Assembly: GCF_003073045.1 (NCBI RefSeq)
Contig: NC_037590.1
Location: 44,742,296-44,806,295 of the forward strand
Direction of reading: 5' to 3'
Origin: Pomacea canaliculata
Lineage: Eukaryota > Mollusca > Gastropoda > Architaenioglossa > Ampullariidae
Length of the DNA: 64,000 bases
Below are positions 42,401-55,300 of the stretch, piece after piece. Every line of letters begins with the position of its first letter. Within the stretch, counting starts at the first letter, position 1. A model generated the notes under the pieces. That model saw only the letters and a list, made by a program, of their open reading frames with translations, was not told where the DNA came from and did not search any database. The position numbers were made by a program, and so were the translations under genes.

Positions 42401-44642
42401 GATCTAATAAAGTGAAATCCAAGAAAGGAAAACAAGCCTGACAGGTTCTGATCAAATGCATTATGGTTCATCAGTCAGTCTGCACAGTAATACTGGTGCC
42501 AGATACATAAGTGCTGAAATATAGTGCACCTTATCCTGTTTGATCGATGTGACTGGTTGCATGTCCATGATTATGTTTGTTCGTAATGTGCATTTGATTA
42601 GCATTCTGCTAATGTGTATTTGATCAACAGTTGAGTTTCCTTTGGTGACAGTATGTAAGTTTTTATTTCACATTGATGACTTGTGATTTCATATGTGCAT
42701 GGTGTGTGCCTGTATGGTCTGAACTGGTTTATGTTTCAGTACTCCTTGAACTCGTTGGTGCAGATAACTAAACAAGAAGTAAAAGAGTTGTGCGAGGGAG
42801 AAATAGCAAGGTACAATGACTGATTTCTGATGGCAGTTTCTGACTCTGTCATAACATTTGTTTGATCTTAGGGGTTGTGCAATTGGCTTAAATTCAATTT
42901 TAGTTTTTAAAAAGGACTTTCTTTGACTAAAAAAGCTTGAATCAAAACTATGGCTGGTGCCAGGAGAAGACAACAACATGCAAGCGGGGAATAATCATAA
43001 AACAATGTAAGAATATTTCTGTCTAAATAGCTATCCTTTTCTCATATAAGGAAACATTACCAGTGAATGCTGGAAAATATGGACATTATGTTGGAAGAGT
43101 TTTCATAAGATGTAATAATAAAGGGAATTGATTGTGCATTGCCCTACTTAACAAAAGGTTCAATGTTCGTTGCGAAAAAGGTTAATACATAAAGGACGAC
43201 AAAATTCACATAATGTAGATAGACAGACCAAAACATGTAAACAAATGGACAAAGACACATAAACAGCCAGATAGAAAAACCTGCACATAAAGCAAGTTGA
43301 AACACCTTAACATACCAAAAAAAAAGTTTGGCTGACAGTGCGAAGTGAAAGAGTGAATTTGAGGTAGTGCATGAAACTGGCAGAAAACATGAGGCTGTCA
43401 GCTTCACTATCATGTAGAATGTGCACTTGAGTTAAGGCTTCTTGTCATTCACAAAAGCATTGTGGGTAATTATAGCACAGACACCACCTACCCCCTTCTC
43501 CTATAAATAGTGACATTATACTTTAGCGAGGATACAGTGAGGACAAACAAATTCACAAAAACTAAAAAGGAAAAGGTTGGCTCTTGCAAGATATGCAGTT
43601 ATGATCACTGCTAAGGGGTATTTCACTGAATAGTAAAGGGAGGAGAATACCCACAGAAATGTTGGGTTCAAAAGTGTAGAAAGAGTTGGGCCTGACCTGG
43701 ATCACAGCAGATATACACCCTACTTTATGCACATCTAGGCACAAAGAGGGTTGTGCATGTGGAATAGTGAAATTAGACATGCAGAAAAGTGGAAGTGGAA
43801 AACACTGTATGCCAGTGTGGGGCCAAAATAAGAACAGAATTTGCGTACGATAGCTTCTGTTTATTTTAATTCTCTTTTGTTGGAAGCAACATTTGCTCGA
43901 AAACTACAAGTTTTTTCTTTTTAAAAATCAATATCAGTAGGATGACTTTACTGAATAAAAGCTCCTGGACACTGCTAATGTGTGTAGTCTCTGTACCTTC
44001 CTAATAATAGTTCCCTTTAGGAATTATCAAAAAGTCACAGAAACCAGACAGATGTTCTTGCCTTATGCTAGTACAAAACAATAAGGGGCTTGTGAATTTT
44101 ATGGAGGCTAATATTCAGCAAAGCTATTAGAAATTTACTACATCTGCACTATCAAATGACCTAGAAATCTCTAGAATGGCTTTTTGTAGGGCTCCAGCTG
44201 GGCTCACAATAAGTACGGTTCTTCATCCCCAACATTATTTTTATCTCAAGGCAGCATGAGTAATGAAATGTTGATGTTGAATTTCAGATAGGTAAATATG
44301 AACATGTTTTAACTGATTTGCTCAAAGTGGCTTTGGGTGGCAAAGATTGTGATACTGGAAATTTGTGTAGAGGAAGTTATGAATTGTTTGTGCGAATGCT
44401 TAGGTATATATACTCGCATTCATATTAATGCATATGCTGCTTGAAAATGATGGAATAAATGTGGGGATGGATTTTGTGAATGTTCATTTACATTTCCCCT
44501 CCACCCTGTAATCTGAAGCCAACTCTAGTACTTATTCCTTCCAGTCTTTAAATTCATTTATCTTTGCTGATTTGTGTATTTTCTTTACAGGCTCAAAGGA
44601 GAAATAGCGCTGCTGAAACAGAGACGAAGATTGCTATCATAG
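36436..44642 (+). CDS. SLFNL1: Schlafen-like protein 1 (AlbA_2 domain)
   Basis: Seven exons: 36436-36605, 36842-36941, 37194-37342, 37570-37666, 37904-38062, 42740-42810, 44591-44642 (stop TAG), giving 265 residues with all phases matching. The AlbA_2/schlafen core is visible: HEFKGH near residue 26, then RNLNAFLNSGKGGTVYLGV with SDDGSVHGL (residues 57-85), equivalent to [20 protein letters not shown] in vertebrate schlafen-like 1. Next come EPTVAPHRYNVKFIPVI, a cysteine-rich NPCYCWCDKE, VEVVIQPWK and GKIYFRRQASVVQ, and a basic C-terminal coiled coil (LKGEIALLKQRRRLL). Members of the schlafen superfamily include RNA endonucleases and small-RNA pathway factors; activity here is unknown. Human SLFNL1 is about 400 residues, so this protein is shorter N-terminally. 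Intron 5 (38063-42739) contains a hAT insertion. Orthology is inferred from similarity along the whole length. Confidence 0.8.
37083..37140. repeat. Short dispersed repeat tail with (ATT)n
   Basis: ATAGAGCTCACCTTTGTG, then GGAAATGCCCTATATAAATC and a TTATTATTATTA run. This matches the familiar animal repeat end of the type GCGCTATATAAAT(N)TTATTATT. It lies in schlafen-like intron 2. Confidence 0.45.
38495..40616 (+). mobile_element. hAT-type DNA transposon, degenerate, in schlafen-like intron 5
   Basis: Perfect 13-bp terminal inverted repeats: the left end CAGGGTTCCCAGG (38495-38507) and the right end CCTGGGAACCCTG (40604-40616). Both sides carry the same 5-bp flank TGAAA (38490-38494 and 40617-40621), the likely target duplication. 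Subterminal direct repeats of GGTCCTTTTAAG type occur several times at the left end (38514-38640) and twice at the right (40555-40576), as expected for transposase binding sites. Internal sequence encodes broken hAT transposase segments. Total length is 2122 bp. Confidence 0.85.
38829..39290 (+). pseudogene. hAT transposase remnants (N- and C-terminal parts)
   Basis: An N-terminal BED-region-like start (MPGKCS then, after a frameshift, FQEKWLKEDK, followed by an SMGES block) is followed after about 170 bp by the C-terminal dimerisation block TTLSHGQATVERGFSFNKET with VADNLSQTALKARRV. The hallmark HGxASVERGFSxNK motif is clear. The central catalytic RNase H region is missing and stops and frameshifts are present, so it is non-functional. 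Confidence 0.75.
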
Positions 44643-47600
44643 GTGTGCCTGTACTAAGCCTGTCCTATGCTTTTTTACTTCTACTGTTCAAAGTTACTGT
44701 TCTACTGTTCTACACTGTTCAAAGTTTCATGTAAACCTGGCACTGTTCACCAGCAAAGAGTAAATATTGATCACATCCACATGTATAAATCAAACACAGC
44801 TCTCAAATTGCCATCAGCTGCCATGTCTTTGAAAATCTATTGTAATCATTACTGAGAACTCAGATTCAATTGTATTGTTTTGGCAGTGTAGGGGTAAGAA
44901 GTATAGACTATATATTTGGACACTTGATATGTACCTCTTGTTTCACATACTTTGTTTTCATTTAAATAATATTTATAAATATAGATATGAAAATGATATC
45001 TACAAGTAAACAGCTGTGGCTAACAATCATCAGACTTGGGCGCAACATCTTTACATAAAAATAGATGTAATAATTTATTTTAATCCATGCAAAGAAAGTG
45101 TTTCAATCAACCCTCAAATACGACAAATTTGAGAGAATTCTTGTTGTTTCTAGGTGGGCAGATGCTTTTACAATCATTAGAGTTAATTTTAAAACAGTTT
45201 TATTCAGTTTTGTTTGTAGATAAGATAAAAATTTGCCAACAATTTTAGTGCACTTAATAAATACCAGTCTTTATAAAATGCCAAGATAATAAACAATTAC
45301 TAAAGTCAATAACTTTTATGTGTGTTGTTAAGATTACCATGAAAGGCTGACTTTAGAACTTTGTCATGGCAATGTGAAAAAAAGTGTTTCCTTGATTTCC
45401 TGCTCTACAGTGAGGATGATGATGCGGTAATTTTTTTTTTTAATGAGAACTTCACAAAGACATAGAATTTCCTTTTATGTTTGTTATGACATTTTCCATT
45501 GCCCAAAGAAAAAATAGATATGACATACTTATAGATTTATGTATGGTAACGTACTCTTTGGTTAACTAGGGTGGTGGGGAAAGAACGGGTGAGATATAGT
45601 GGAGTTCTGACAGCTAAGACTTCAGTGCCGAACATCACCATGCACGACTACGTGCAGCCAGCCGTGAAGGCAAGCATAAATGATTACAGACGTGCGTGTC
45701 ACCACAAGTTGTCATGGTTATTTCACGCCCTGGCGGTCTTCTTCCATTTTTCTCTGTGCCTGCCAAGTTCTGCTGACCTGTTTGGTCTAATGTATAATGA
45801 GGCACGATGGCCGACGTCCACCACATTGCCAGATGGGCGTTGTAGATTGAGCTAGGTTCAGTGTGTCTTCTCTTTCTCGAACAAGCTACCTGTACACATA
45901 AAATTCTCGGACAACAAAAAGTACTGAAAAAAAACTGGGAAGGGAAAGGGGGCCTCAGACTGAAAAATGCGATGCCACTATATAGCTTTGTATCTTCGAT
46001 TCGTTTGGTCAATGACTGGAGCAATTTTTGTCTAGCATCAGACTTCGGTCATCATCCCGTTTCTTATTTGGCACTTATTTTTCCAGACAGACTCCAGTCC
46101 CGCAAGCACATACTCGACTATACGTCCGTTTCAGCATGAATTAAGTCATCAGGCACTTTCATAATCCAGCTGTCAACAATGCAGCTTGACTCGTTATTTC
46201 ACCAACCCTACTTCTTGCCACACCTGTGGAAGAACAGATTTCCCATGAAGCTATCCTTAGCGATGAATCCTAATCTTTTTGTCGCCACACTCGCCTCTCG
46301 CTCAACATTTGTGTTGAATGGGGCGAGATAACGAGTTGAGGCTGAATATGTGAAGAACAAACTGCCTTCATTTTTTTTAAATATTATATTCAAATTTCTT
46401 CTGCTTAAAATCAAGGTATATAAGAACTTGGTTTTGTAGGAATAACTGCGTAACAATTCAACGACAAATATGGCATATGGTTAACTTTCGACTACAGCTA
46501 ATCTCTCTGCAAGAAAACACTGAACATGATCAATGCTTCTATAGTTCTTACCTGTTTATTTACTGACGTTTGATGTGCAGATAAAGGCATATTCGTACTG
46601 TCGTATTTGTTTGTTGTTTTTATTTGAGGTGGGGAATATAGAACGTACAGAATCTGAACTTGGGTTTTGTGTGTTTGGGGAGAAGGGGGACTGACGATAA
46701 CTTGTATAATTTTTTTGTTTGTCTCGCTGGAGTGCTGGTTTTTTACCAGACACTCCCCTTTACCTCCACTCCACTTCTCATTTCAATCGTTGTTTCAACA
46801 CTGAAGTGAGGATGACATCATTTCTAATAATACAGAGACTATGGAGTTCGTTGGACAGAAAGGAAACAATCAGTGACATTTTTATAGTCCTTTAACAATA
46901 GTAATCCGATCACGAACTCGCGCATGAACTATAGAAGTGAGGGGGGAGGATAAAGGTTGGGGTGACAGAGGGTATAACCCGGCTAGAGCAGTGCTGCTGG
47001 AGCTGGCATGGTGCCACACCATCGAAGACTGATGTCAATGCTAGCGATATGAAAAAAGACTGGCATTGAAAACATACGATGACCTGGACCGGCTCTACCT
47101 GTTCTGCCTATCGATTAGTCCCCACTGAGAGAGAAGTTGCTCGAGTCCTTGCGTTATGCTGCTGCAAATGGCCCCGACGGACGTAAGCAATCCTGTTTGT
47201 GTTGCAGGACCAGAATGTTTATCCTTTGTCTGCCTTGCCGTTTCCACTATCGTGGGATCAAAGGGTTTGTTTGAAAAAAATATTGTTTTAGCTGTTGCTG
47301 GGAACAAACCCAGTGTAGCTGAAGAATGACTCTGTTAGTAACCTTTTCTTTTACTTATGGACAAGATAGAAACTCTTCAAATCCATCCCCAAATATGAAA
47401 AAAGAAGAGAAAATTGTGGGTTCTGAACTTACCGGGTACGCAATATAGTCTTTTCAAAAGCACTATGCAATTTAAGCACGAAAATCAAGTTTCTCTACAT
47501 CATACTTAACGAATCGTTTTTCGTCTGATAATTCAAATAAATGAAGAATTATATATTAAAATCGCATTTAAGCTCAGAGTGTATGTATTTCCATCAATGA

Positions 47601-47910
47601 GAGATACGTGCTTCAGTTTTCCCTGGCAAGACTGGCAGCCCTAGTCGCATTCTTTCAAATCACAAAAGAAGCCTTCCAAGCAATTGCAGCCCCTTAAGTT
47701 GCCCTGACGCCAATATTCGATCGAGCCTCAATACATGATGAGGCCAAGATCGTCTTAGCATTCCGCAACTATGGGATACAGCCCCAAAAATGACGATAGA
47801 AATAGCTTCATGACATGTCTGATGTTTTTCTTCGACTCCACCTAAGGGCATTACCGCTGTGTGGGGTCAGCAAAGGCGATTAACACGCTGATGTTGCTGA
47901 AATGTGTGTG
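44643..47910. other. Intergenic region downstream of schlafen-like 1
   Basis: About 3.3 kb. A candidate poly(A) signal AATAAA lies at 45256-45261. Frames at 45571-46140, 47095-47307 and 47660-47851 give protein-like strings but match nothing I recognise and lack supporting splice structure. No RNA gene was recognised. Confidence 0.5.
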
Positions 47911-48068
47911 CAGTAGCATAGGAATCAACTAAGGGGAGATGGGGGCAGCCGCCTCCTCAAAAAAAAATATGCTGAGGGGACAAGAAAGTGAGCGTCGTTC
48001 ACTGTCACCATGGAGTTTGTCCGCCCTACCCCCACCTCCCCAAAGTCGATCATCTTTCTACTCCACTG
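47911..48068. mobile_element. Small MITE (CAGTRG... termini)
   Basis: The left end CAGTAGCATAGG...GGGGAGATGGGGGCAG and the right end, reverse-complemented, CAGTGGAGTAGA...GGGGAGGTGGGGGTAG form an imperfect long inverted repeat (about 40 bp each). The ends resemble the frequent animal MITE terminus CAGTGGCGTAGG. No clear target duplication was found, so superfamily assignment to hAT is tentative. Confidence 0.5.
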
Positions 48069-48902
48069 GCATGTCATATTCTTCTCCACAATATATATTT
48101 ATGCAGCACTGTGTGTGGAATAAATTTGTTAAAATGTTATTGTCATAACGAAATATACAGCTACGTGCTGTGAAAGCATTAAAATAAAAATAAAGAGTCG
48201 ACAGTCTAGTGACCATAAACTGCCCAAGGCACCGCAGCTATTCTCTGGACCTCAACCTTCAGGGCGGCGGACTCTAGCCTGTGGAGTGGACTGTTGCGGA
48301 TTGAGGTCTGAAAAGAACAGCTACAGCTAGTGCCTTGCTCATTTGGTAAAAGTGGTAGTTTAGAGATGATAAAGACGAAGAAAGTGGAGAGTTCACGACC
48401 CCTGCGAACGTTAGGCAATATTTAAACAAAACGAAAAAAACTACTTTGAAAGTGGTTGTGATCGAAAGTATTTTGTCTGACGAGTAATGACAACTCTTTT
48501 AATGTTGATAAAATGTGCAGGTCAGGGTTATTTAGTACAAGTAGATTTGTAAAATGTATATTATAAATATTACGAGGTACGACGTTAAAACACGTTATTC
48601 TTTGGCACAGTATTTGCATGAAACACAGTACATATATATATAGTATATATAGCAAATTCCAGTCTCCTATTAAGAGACCAACATTTGTAATACCACAATT
48701 AAAATCAACTCAATAATACCAAAAGGTTTTAAGAATACTCTTGCAGCTATGATTATTTTTTTTAAAAATTCTATCGCTATAAAATATTTTTAAATTTTTA
48801 CAGTAACCTTGCAGTCAACCTCCCTAAACTTGAATCCAATCCGTCATTTTTAGCTCGAGCCACTTATGGTGTCCGCGATAAACGTGTATTCCGCGGACTA
48901 TA
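48069..48902. other. Intergenic region upstream of the PKD2 control region
   Basis: About 830 bp, AT-rich, with a TATATATATAG simple tract near 48632-48650. No gene or defined repeat seen. Confidence 0.5.
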
Positions 48903-48915
48903 GTTCCCAGGCAAC
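48903..48915. promoter_or_regulatory. RFX X-box-like palindrome upstream of PKD2
   Basis: GTTCCC, one spacer base, GGCAAC: an inverted repeat matching an RFX X-box except for one base in the left half-site. It lies about 430 bp before the PKD2 ATG. Polycystin-2 acts in cilia, so RFX control is plausible but inferred. Confidence 0.4.
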
Positions 48916-49026
48916 TATGGTGCTGACGTATCTTTAATTGATTAGTCCCGTCGGTGAGAGGCTTGATTCTTTTCGCCTACCGTGGAGTCTAATCTACCGA
49001 CATCGATCACGGACGGTGTTAATGCG

Positions 49027-49034
49027 TGACGTCA
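49027..49034. promoter_or_regulatory. Consensus CRE (TGACGTCA) upstream of PKD2
   Basis: A full palindromic cAMP response element about 310 bp before the PKD2 start codon, in a CpG-containing stretch (48880-49140) that looks like the promoter. Confidence 0.45.
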
Positions 49035-49345
49035 TTGCAGCCATGTTTGCTTGTCCAACGATCGATTCCTCGCAGGCGTTCTGAGAGACAAGTTGGTAGA
49101 TCCGCCTCCTCACCGCGCACAACTGGCTTGGCATCTCTCGCAGATGGATGAGTTAGTCTAGTGTTGCCTTCTTCAACATCCTGTGTTGTATAAGTGTTGG
49201 TTTATCCTGTAAATCGCAAATTTTTCATTTTTTTTAAACCCATTTGCTTCCATTCTGGAAGAGCGCCTGGGGAGGCTTTGGACTGCTCTCTGACACAGAC
49301 CTATTACTAATAAGACAGAAAGTAACTGGAAAGTTCTGCCAGAAA

Positions 49346-52300
49346 ATGGCAAGCCGACCATCGAGCGCACAATCTCGGACTGCCTGGGTTACAAGTTACG
49401 GCAACGATGGGATTCGGGACGATCCAGACCTTTGTTCCGACAGCCAAGTGTACCCAGGAGGGGACAAGAATAGGAATGCATCTAGTGCTAAGTCAGCTCA
49501 GCGTGGTGGTTGTCTCGCAGCCATCGGCCGTGGCCTCAGGTGTAAGTAAAGTTTTCGTTGTTTCAAAACACCAGAATTATTTTCAATCCAGCATCGTGTC
49601 ATACGCCAGTTTTGCATCACATATAGTAATGTATTGCACCCAAAGGACTTGGGAAAGTGGGGGAAGATGCATCATAGACGTTTCGTACAACTTTTTTTTG
49701 TCATGGAACTAGCAGAATTGTTTTTTTTTTGTTCCTATCAAAATGTTTGGCTTTGAGGTATAGTTTAAGAAAGAATTTCTGCACAAATTTGAACATTTGA
49801 TTGTAAATGACATGAAGATATAATTCATAAAATTTTTTTTTTTTAAGCTAAGAACACCTGAGCATATGTGGTATAAAGGAAAATTTTATGAAGGGAAATT
49901 TAAAGTTCCACTTCAGTAATACCTTTTACTTTCTTACGCTTAAACATTTACCATTATTTTATATTCACCTGTGTTTACATTATAGCATGACAGACTCAAT
50001 GCATGCATAATCAAATTGCATGAGCATTGTGTGTTGTGTGCACAAAATTCATAGACTATATATATGGTCTGTGAATTTTGCTCCCAAAATACCTAATTAT
50101 TTTGCTATCCATTATGTGTCACTGGTAGTTCTAAGTGAAAATCAACACAGATAAAATTTTGGCAAAGATTTTGATATTACTCGTATCTGTGTGCTTTTTT
50201 TTTTTCACATTAACATTATTTTATAGAGCACCCAAGAATTAAAAAAGACTTTAAAATATATCACTCCATGATTCAACATTTAATTCAAAAGAAATACTAA
50301 GCTTTGTGCCAGCATCTAATTAGATAATCTCTTGCAGCATTTGACTAAAGTGAAATCATAGCAGTCAGTGGGTCTGTTTGTGCTGTCTGCTCATTGGGAT
50401 GATAGAACGTCTCAAAGTACATTTCAGAAATATGTTACACATTTAGTTTAATGGGTTGAAGGCAATACTGTAGCTTTTGTCATTAAAATTGTTGCTATTT
50501 CATTGAGGATATAGAGTAAAAATTGTACAATGAAATCTTATTGCATGCTTAGCAAACTGCTGCAGGGGTCACCTTTATATTAGAGTGACTGGCACTTTCC
50601 AACTCATGCTTCAACAGGTTTTACACCTCGTGTTGATTACAGATGCAAATGTGGCGGGACAAACTTTGCATTTGCATAGCTTTCTCTCATTCACATAGAA
50701 AGAGCACACACAGACACACTGCCACACTACTTTATTTATTTGTACAATACTTTTTATTACTTGTTAGTGTAGCACATATTTACAATTCAAAATATTGCTG
50801 TAAATGTTACTTTTAACAGATACCAAGACTAACAATTTATTTCATCAGCTAAAAGAAAAAATAACAATTTCATCCTTGTTGTCTTGTTTAGACAGACATT
50901 ATGTTGATATTATAATATTTATAAATAAGGATTATTTTCCTATGATTAGCTCTGTGGGCTACACGACAGACTGAGGAGACACGGACTAATCGCGAGCTTT
51001 ATGTGAAGACTACACTGAGAGAGCTTGTCATCTACATTGTTTTTTTGGTTGTCATTTGCGTCAGTAAGTATGTTTTCACTCATGCTATTAAAATTTGCAC
51101 TTCTGTTTGTTGTTTCTTTGTGCATACATACATTTATCCCACTGTTTTCTTGTTAAGAAAATCTGATTTAAACTCTGTCCTATGTTCATTCTGGGCCAAA
51201 ACAAGTTTATTCCTTGTTACTCTTCGAGAAGTATAGGGCCGCAGCAGACCCAGTTTTTGGCAGCCCCCATCAGTTGGGCCCATGTGGTTCCGAAGTCCTT
51301 TGTCTTGCTTTCTTCTGTTCTTTTCAAAGTCTGCTTTGGTCTCCCAACTCTCCCCTCTGCCCCTGAAGATTCCAGTCAAGTGTCTGCGTGGCAATGTTGT
51401 CAGCTGGTTTGAGCAGGGTGTGGCCTATCCACCCCCGTTTGCACTTTTTGGTGTCTTGGCTAGTGGCGTTCTGGTTGGTTCTTTTCCACAGGCTGCTGTT
51501 GAAGATCTTTTCAGGCCATCTTATGGAATATGACGTAGGTATCGGTTGGTAAAGGTCTTGAGCTTGTTATTGATGTCACTCTCCAGGTTTCAGAACCATA
51601 CAGTAGACTGCCTTCACATTGGTGTTGAAGATGAGGTCTTACTGTGGAAAGATAATTCTCCTGAGTTCCAGATGGGGCGTAGGCTGTTGAAAGCATTCCT
51701 GGCCTTGTTGGTGTGGCTTTTGATGTCATCGTTCGCTCCAGCATCCTTGTTGACAATGCTCTCCAGATCTTTGAAGCGGTCTGTTTCCAGGATGTTCTCT
51801 TCTTGAAGTTGGATTGGCAGTTACTGCTTGTTGTTGATTGTCATCACTTCTGTCTTCTTTCTGTTGACCTTTAAGCCAGTCTTCTTCACTTCCTCTGCTA
51901 GCTTAGTCAGTTTCGTTTGTGCATGTTGTTGCCGATGAGATAGACTAATGTCATCTGCAAAGTCCAGATCCTCTAGCTGTTTGGTGAAAGTCCTCTGGAT
52001 ACCGGTGTTGTTGTCTTGGGTTGTCTTGCACATAATCCAGTCTATGACCATCAGGAAGATTTTTGGTGATAATATGCAACCCTGACTTATGCCAGTCTTC
52101 AATATGAAAGACTTAGTGAGTTTGCCATTGTGAATAACTTGGCAGGACGAGTCTTCATACAACCCATGAATAATGTTTATGAGCTTAGCCAAAACAAGTT
52201 ACACATCACCTTTCCCTGTCTTTCTAGCCACTTACCTACATGCCATTCTGTATCATGAGAAGAAGTAGTACTTAGTAGACTTATGATGGGGCACACCTAT

Positions 52301-55300
52301 GCCATGCAGTCCCACCTTTTATGAAGTACCAGTTTGTCCTTGATGCTAGTGAATTTTTACTGTTTTGCATGTTACTTGTCTAGAACAGTGGTTTTCAAAG
52401 TGTGGTCCACGGACCACTAGTGGTCCGCAGTCATAAGTCAGGTGGTCCGCGGCGGCAGTCGTCATATGTCAGCAAAGTAATGTTTAAAGTGATGCATTCC
52501 TCGCATTAACATTTTAATTACAAATAAAGAGGTACGTAGTTTTATGTCAACTTATTACTATACTACTGTCACAAAAGGACATTTAGTTTTGAATTGTAAT
52601 GAAAAAACTGCGGCAATTTAAATTTGAAATTCATAGTACAGCGTTATTTTTAGGCCTTTGTGGTCCGCCATATTTTTTTACTTAAGTAAAGTGGTCCGCG
52701 GTCCGAAATACTTTGAGAACCACTGGTCTAGAGTATCCACCAGCAATTCTTTGCAGCAGGTCCATCCCCTTGGCAGCTTTTTTTTTTTTTTTTAGGGCTT
52801 TACCATCAAATTTAAGTTTTTTTTATGTTCTGTTAGATTCTGGTTTATTTGTGGCTTTTTAGGCCACACTAACACTATTTTTTATATATTACCTACCCTT
52901 TTATATTAATCTTTTTTCTCAACCTTTTAACATTACATCACTTTCTCTCACCATGATATAGCCTTAGTTGCTGGCATGGCATAAAACACAACCAACTAAC
53001 AATCTTGTTAAAAACAAACATGGATGAGATGTTTCCTTTCTAGCATAGAATTTAGTACATGACTTAAAGTTTCTTTTGTTAGGATTTTTATAAATGCAGC
53101 TCAGCAAAAATGAATAAAAACACATTCTCTTTCATTAGTAACTTGTTTATCAATGCACCAGTGGGATCTTTCCTCAGCTGTTGCTGTTTTTGTGGCAATA
53201 TTCCTTACTTACAGGGATCTCTTTTAGAAACTTCAAGTGCTTCTGTTGCATATCAATAGGACAAGCTTAAAAATTTTTTTCCCCACTCCCCTCACAGCAA
53301 TATTGAGTTCCTTATTTTGGCTGATGTAAGAATTCCTTTTTCAGTCACTTTTGGCATGACCAGCACTACCATGTACTACTATACCAAGGTGATGAGTGAT
53401 CTGTTTTTGGATAATGAGGATGACAATAAGGTCACATTCAGAACCATGACTAGGGTGGAGGACTTTTGGAGCGTAAGTCTTGTTCAGGTTATGACCATTG
53501 TAGGTGGTTGTTTACAGTTTCCATAATGTGATATTTCATTGTATATTATGATGCATTAGAAAGAACATTTTGTCAAGCAAAGCAAGCCCTGTGCCAGTAG
53601 CTAGAAATCATAATCAAACAATACATATAGACATAATTTTATGGTAACTATATTTGTGAGTGTGGAACTGGTGCTAGTGTTGAACCTATTTGAAAAACTC
53701 AGTGGAAGAAGACTTAACTTACAATATAGAATATAATAATAAAGGTTATTTTTATAGCACCATATCCCAGCCCTATAAGCAAGCTATTGGTGCTTTATAA
53801 ATGATAACTGATTATAACAAAAATAATTATAATAATCATGATAGGGAAAAATTGAAGAAACCAACCAAGACGACAGGAAAGAAAAGGGGATAACACATGG
53901 AAACAGGAATAATCATAACAAAAGTGGAGTGCTATATGATTAATAACTGAACGAATACTGTACTTTGTTCTCCAATAAGCCTGTGAAATTAAAATAAATG
54001 CATGAATAATGGAGAGAAAAAAAAAGGCATCAGGATCACCACTGCCCCACAACCACCATGATCATCATAGCACTGCCAGCACCTTAGTTCCTGTTACTCA
54101 TTAATGTTGTTTAATATTTGATCTTCTCAAAAGGTGACATTTTCGGTAGGGATGGTAAATCCACAAATAAATAAAGCTTTTCATACTATTGAAAGAAATC
54201 TAGCACTTGACAGCTATCTTGTTCTTTTTTTTTTTTTTTGATTTCTTTACATTGGTTATTATTTTCAGTACATGAAAGGTCCTTTGTTAGATGGTCTGTA
54301 CTGGGAAAATTGGTACAACAACCAGTCATTGCCTGCTGATGAGATGGGCTTCATCTACTATGAAAACAAACTCTTAGGCGTTCCCCGCCTCCGACAATTG
54401 CGTGTTCACTCCAACTCCTGCCAGGTGCATGATGATTTCAGCGATTTCATTCAGCAATGTTATGATGCATATTCAGACACGATAGAGGACACCACGACCT
54501 TTGGACCAGGCGGTAGTCAATACACAGCGTATGTATCTTTAACTTTAAGGCTATTTGATATTTAATATCTTTTAAGGGACTGTCTCTTGTAGGAGGGGAC
54601 AAAGTTCAGTTCTTTATGCTACTTCTATATGCTGCTTTTTCTTTATTTGCATACATGCTCAGTTAATGGGTAAAGATCTCTGCATCTTTTATCAAATGCA
54701 AAGCAAGCCTTTTACCAGAAACTGGAAAGTGGACAATTATTATAGCCACTCTGAGTGTGTATGTAAGTCCAGACCCAGTGCTTTTTTAATAATAGGTACA
54801 AAAATATATAAAAGCACAAAATTCAAGAAGAAAATCAACTGAATTAAATTGCATGTTTATATAGTATATATAGTTGCTACCATCATCATCAACTCTAAAG
54901 CTATACAATCACCAGTTCCCTTTTAGCATATGTTCACAAAGTACTACCCCTGAATTACTATTCTTAACTCCGTTGCAATACGTACTGTCTGTCATGCTAA
55001 CAATCATGTAATGACTCAATCTCACACTGTTTACAGTACCTACATCCCTTCATACTTTCATCCATTTATGTTCTACTCTTGTACCTCATCTTTATGGTAT
55101 TCAGTGTGCCTATACTCACTGTTCACTGGCTGTTATCTTTCATTTATCATTATTGGTCTGCACAGAAAGTGTGATCTGTCTTGGTCGTGATGCTGCTCGT
55201 TACAAGTTCACATTATTATTATTCCATAGCAGGATGGCTAAGATATAGCAGTAAGCTAAACTGCTCATAAAATTAAAGCAGTATAACTGACAGTGACATG

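Noticed and set aside
45571..46140. Overlapping frames on both strands, up to 129 codons
   Set aside because: No recognised family, no coherent splice sites, and no clear strand preference.
47660..47851. Minus-strand frame with SWPHHVLRLDRILASGQL
   Set aside because: It looks vaguely like a repeated-element product, but I could not tie it to a known family or find element boundaries.
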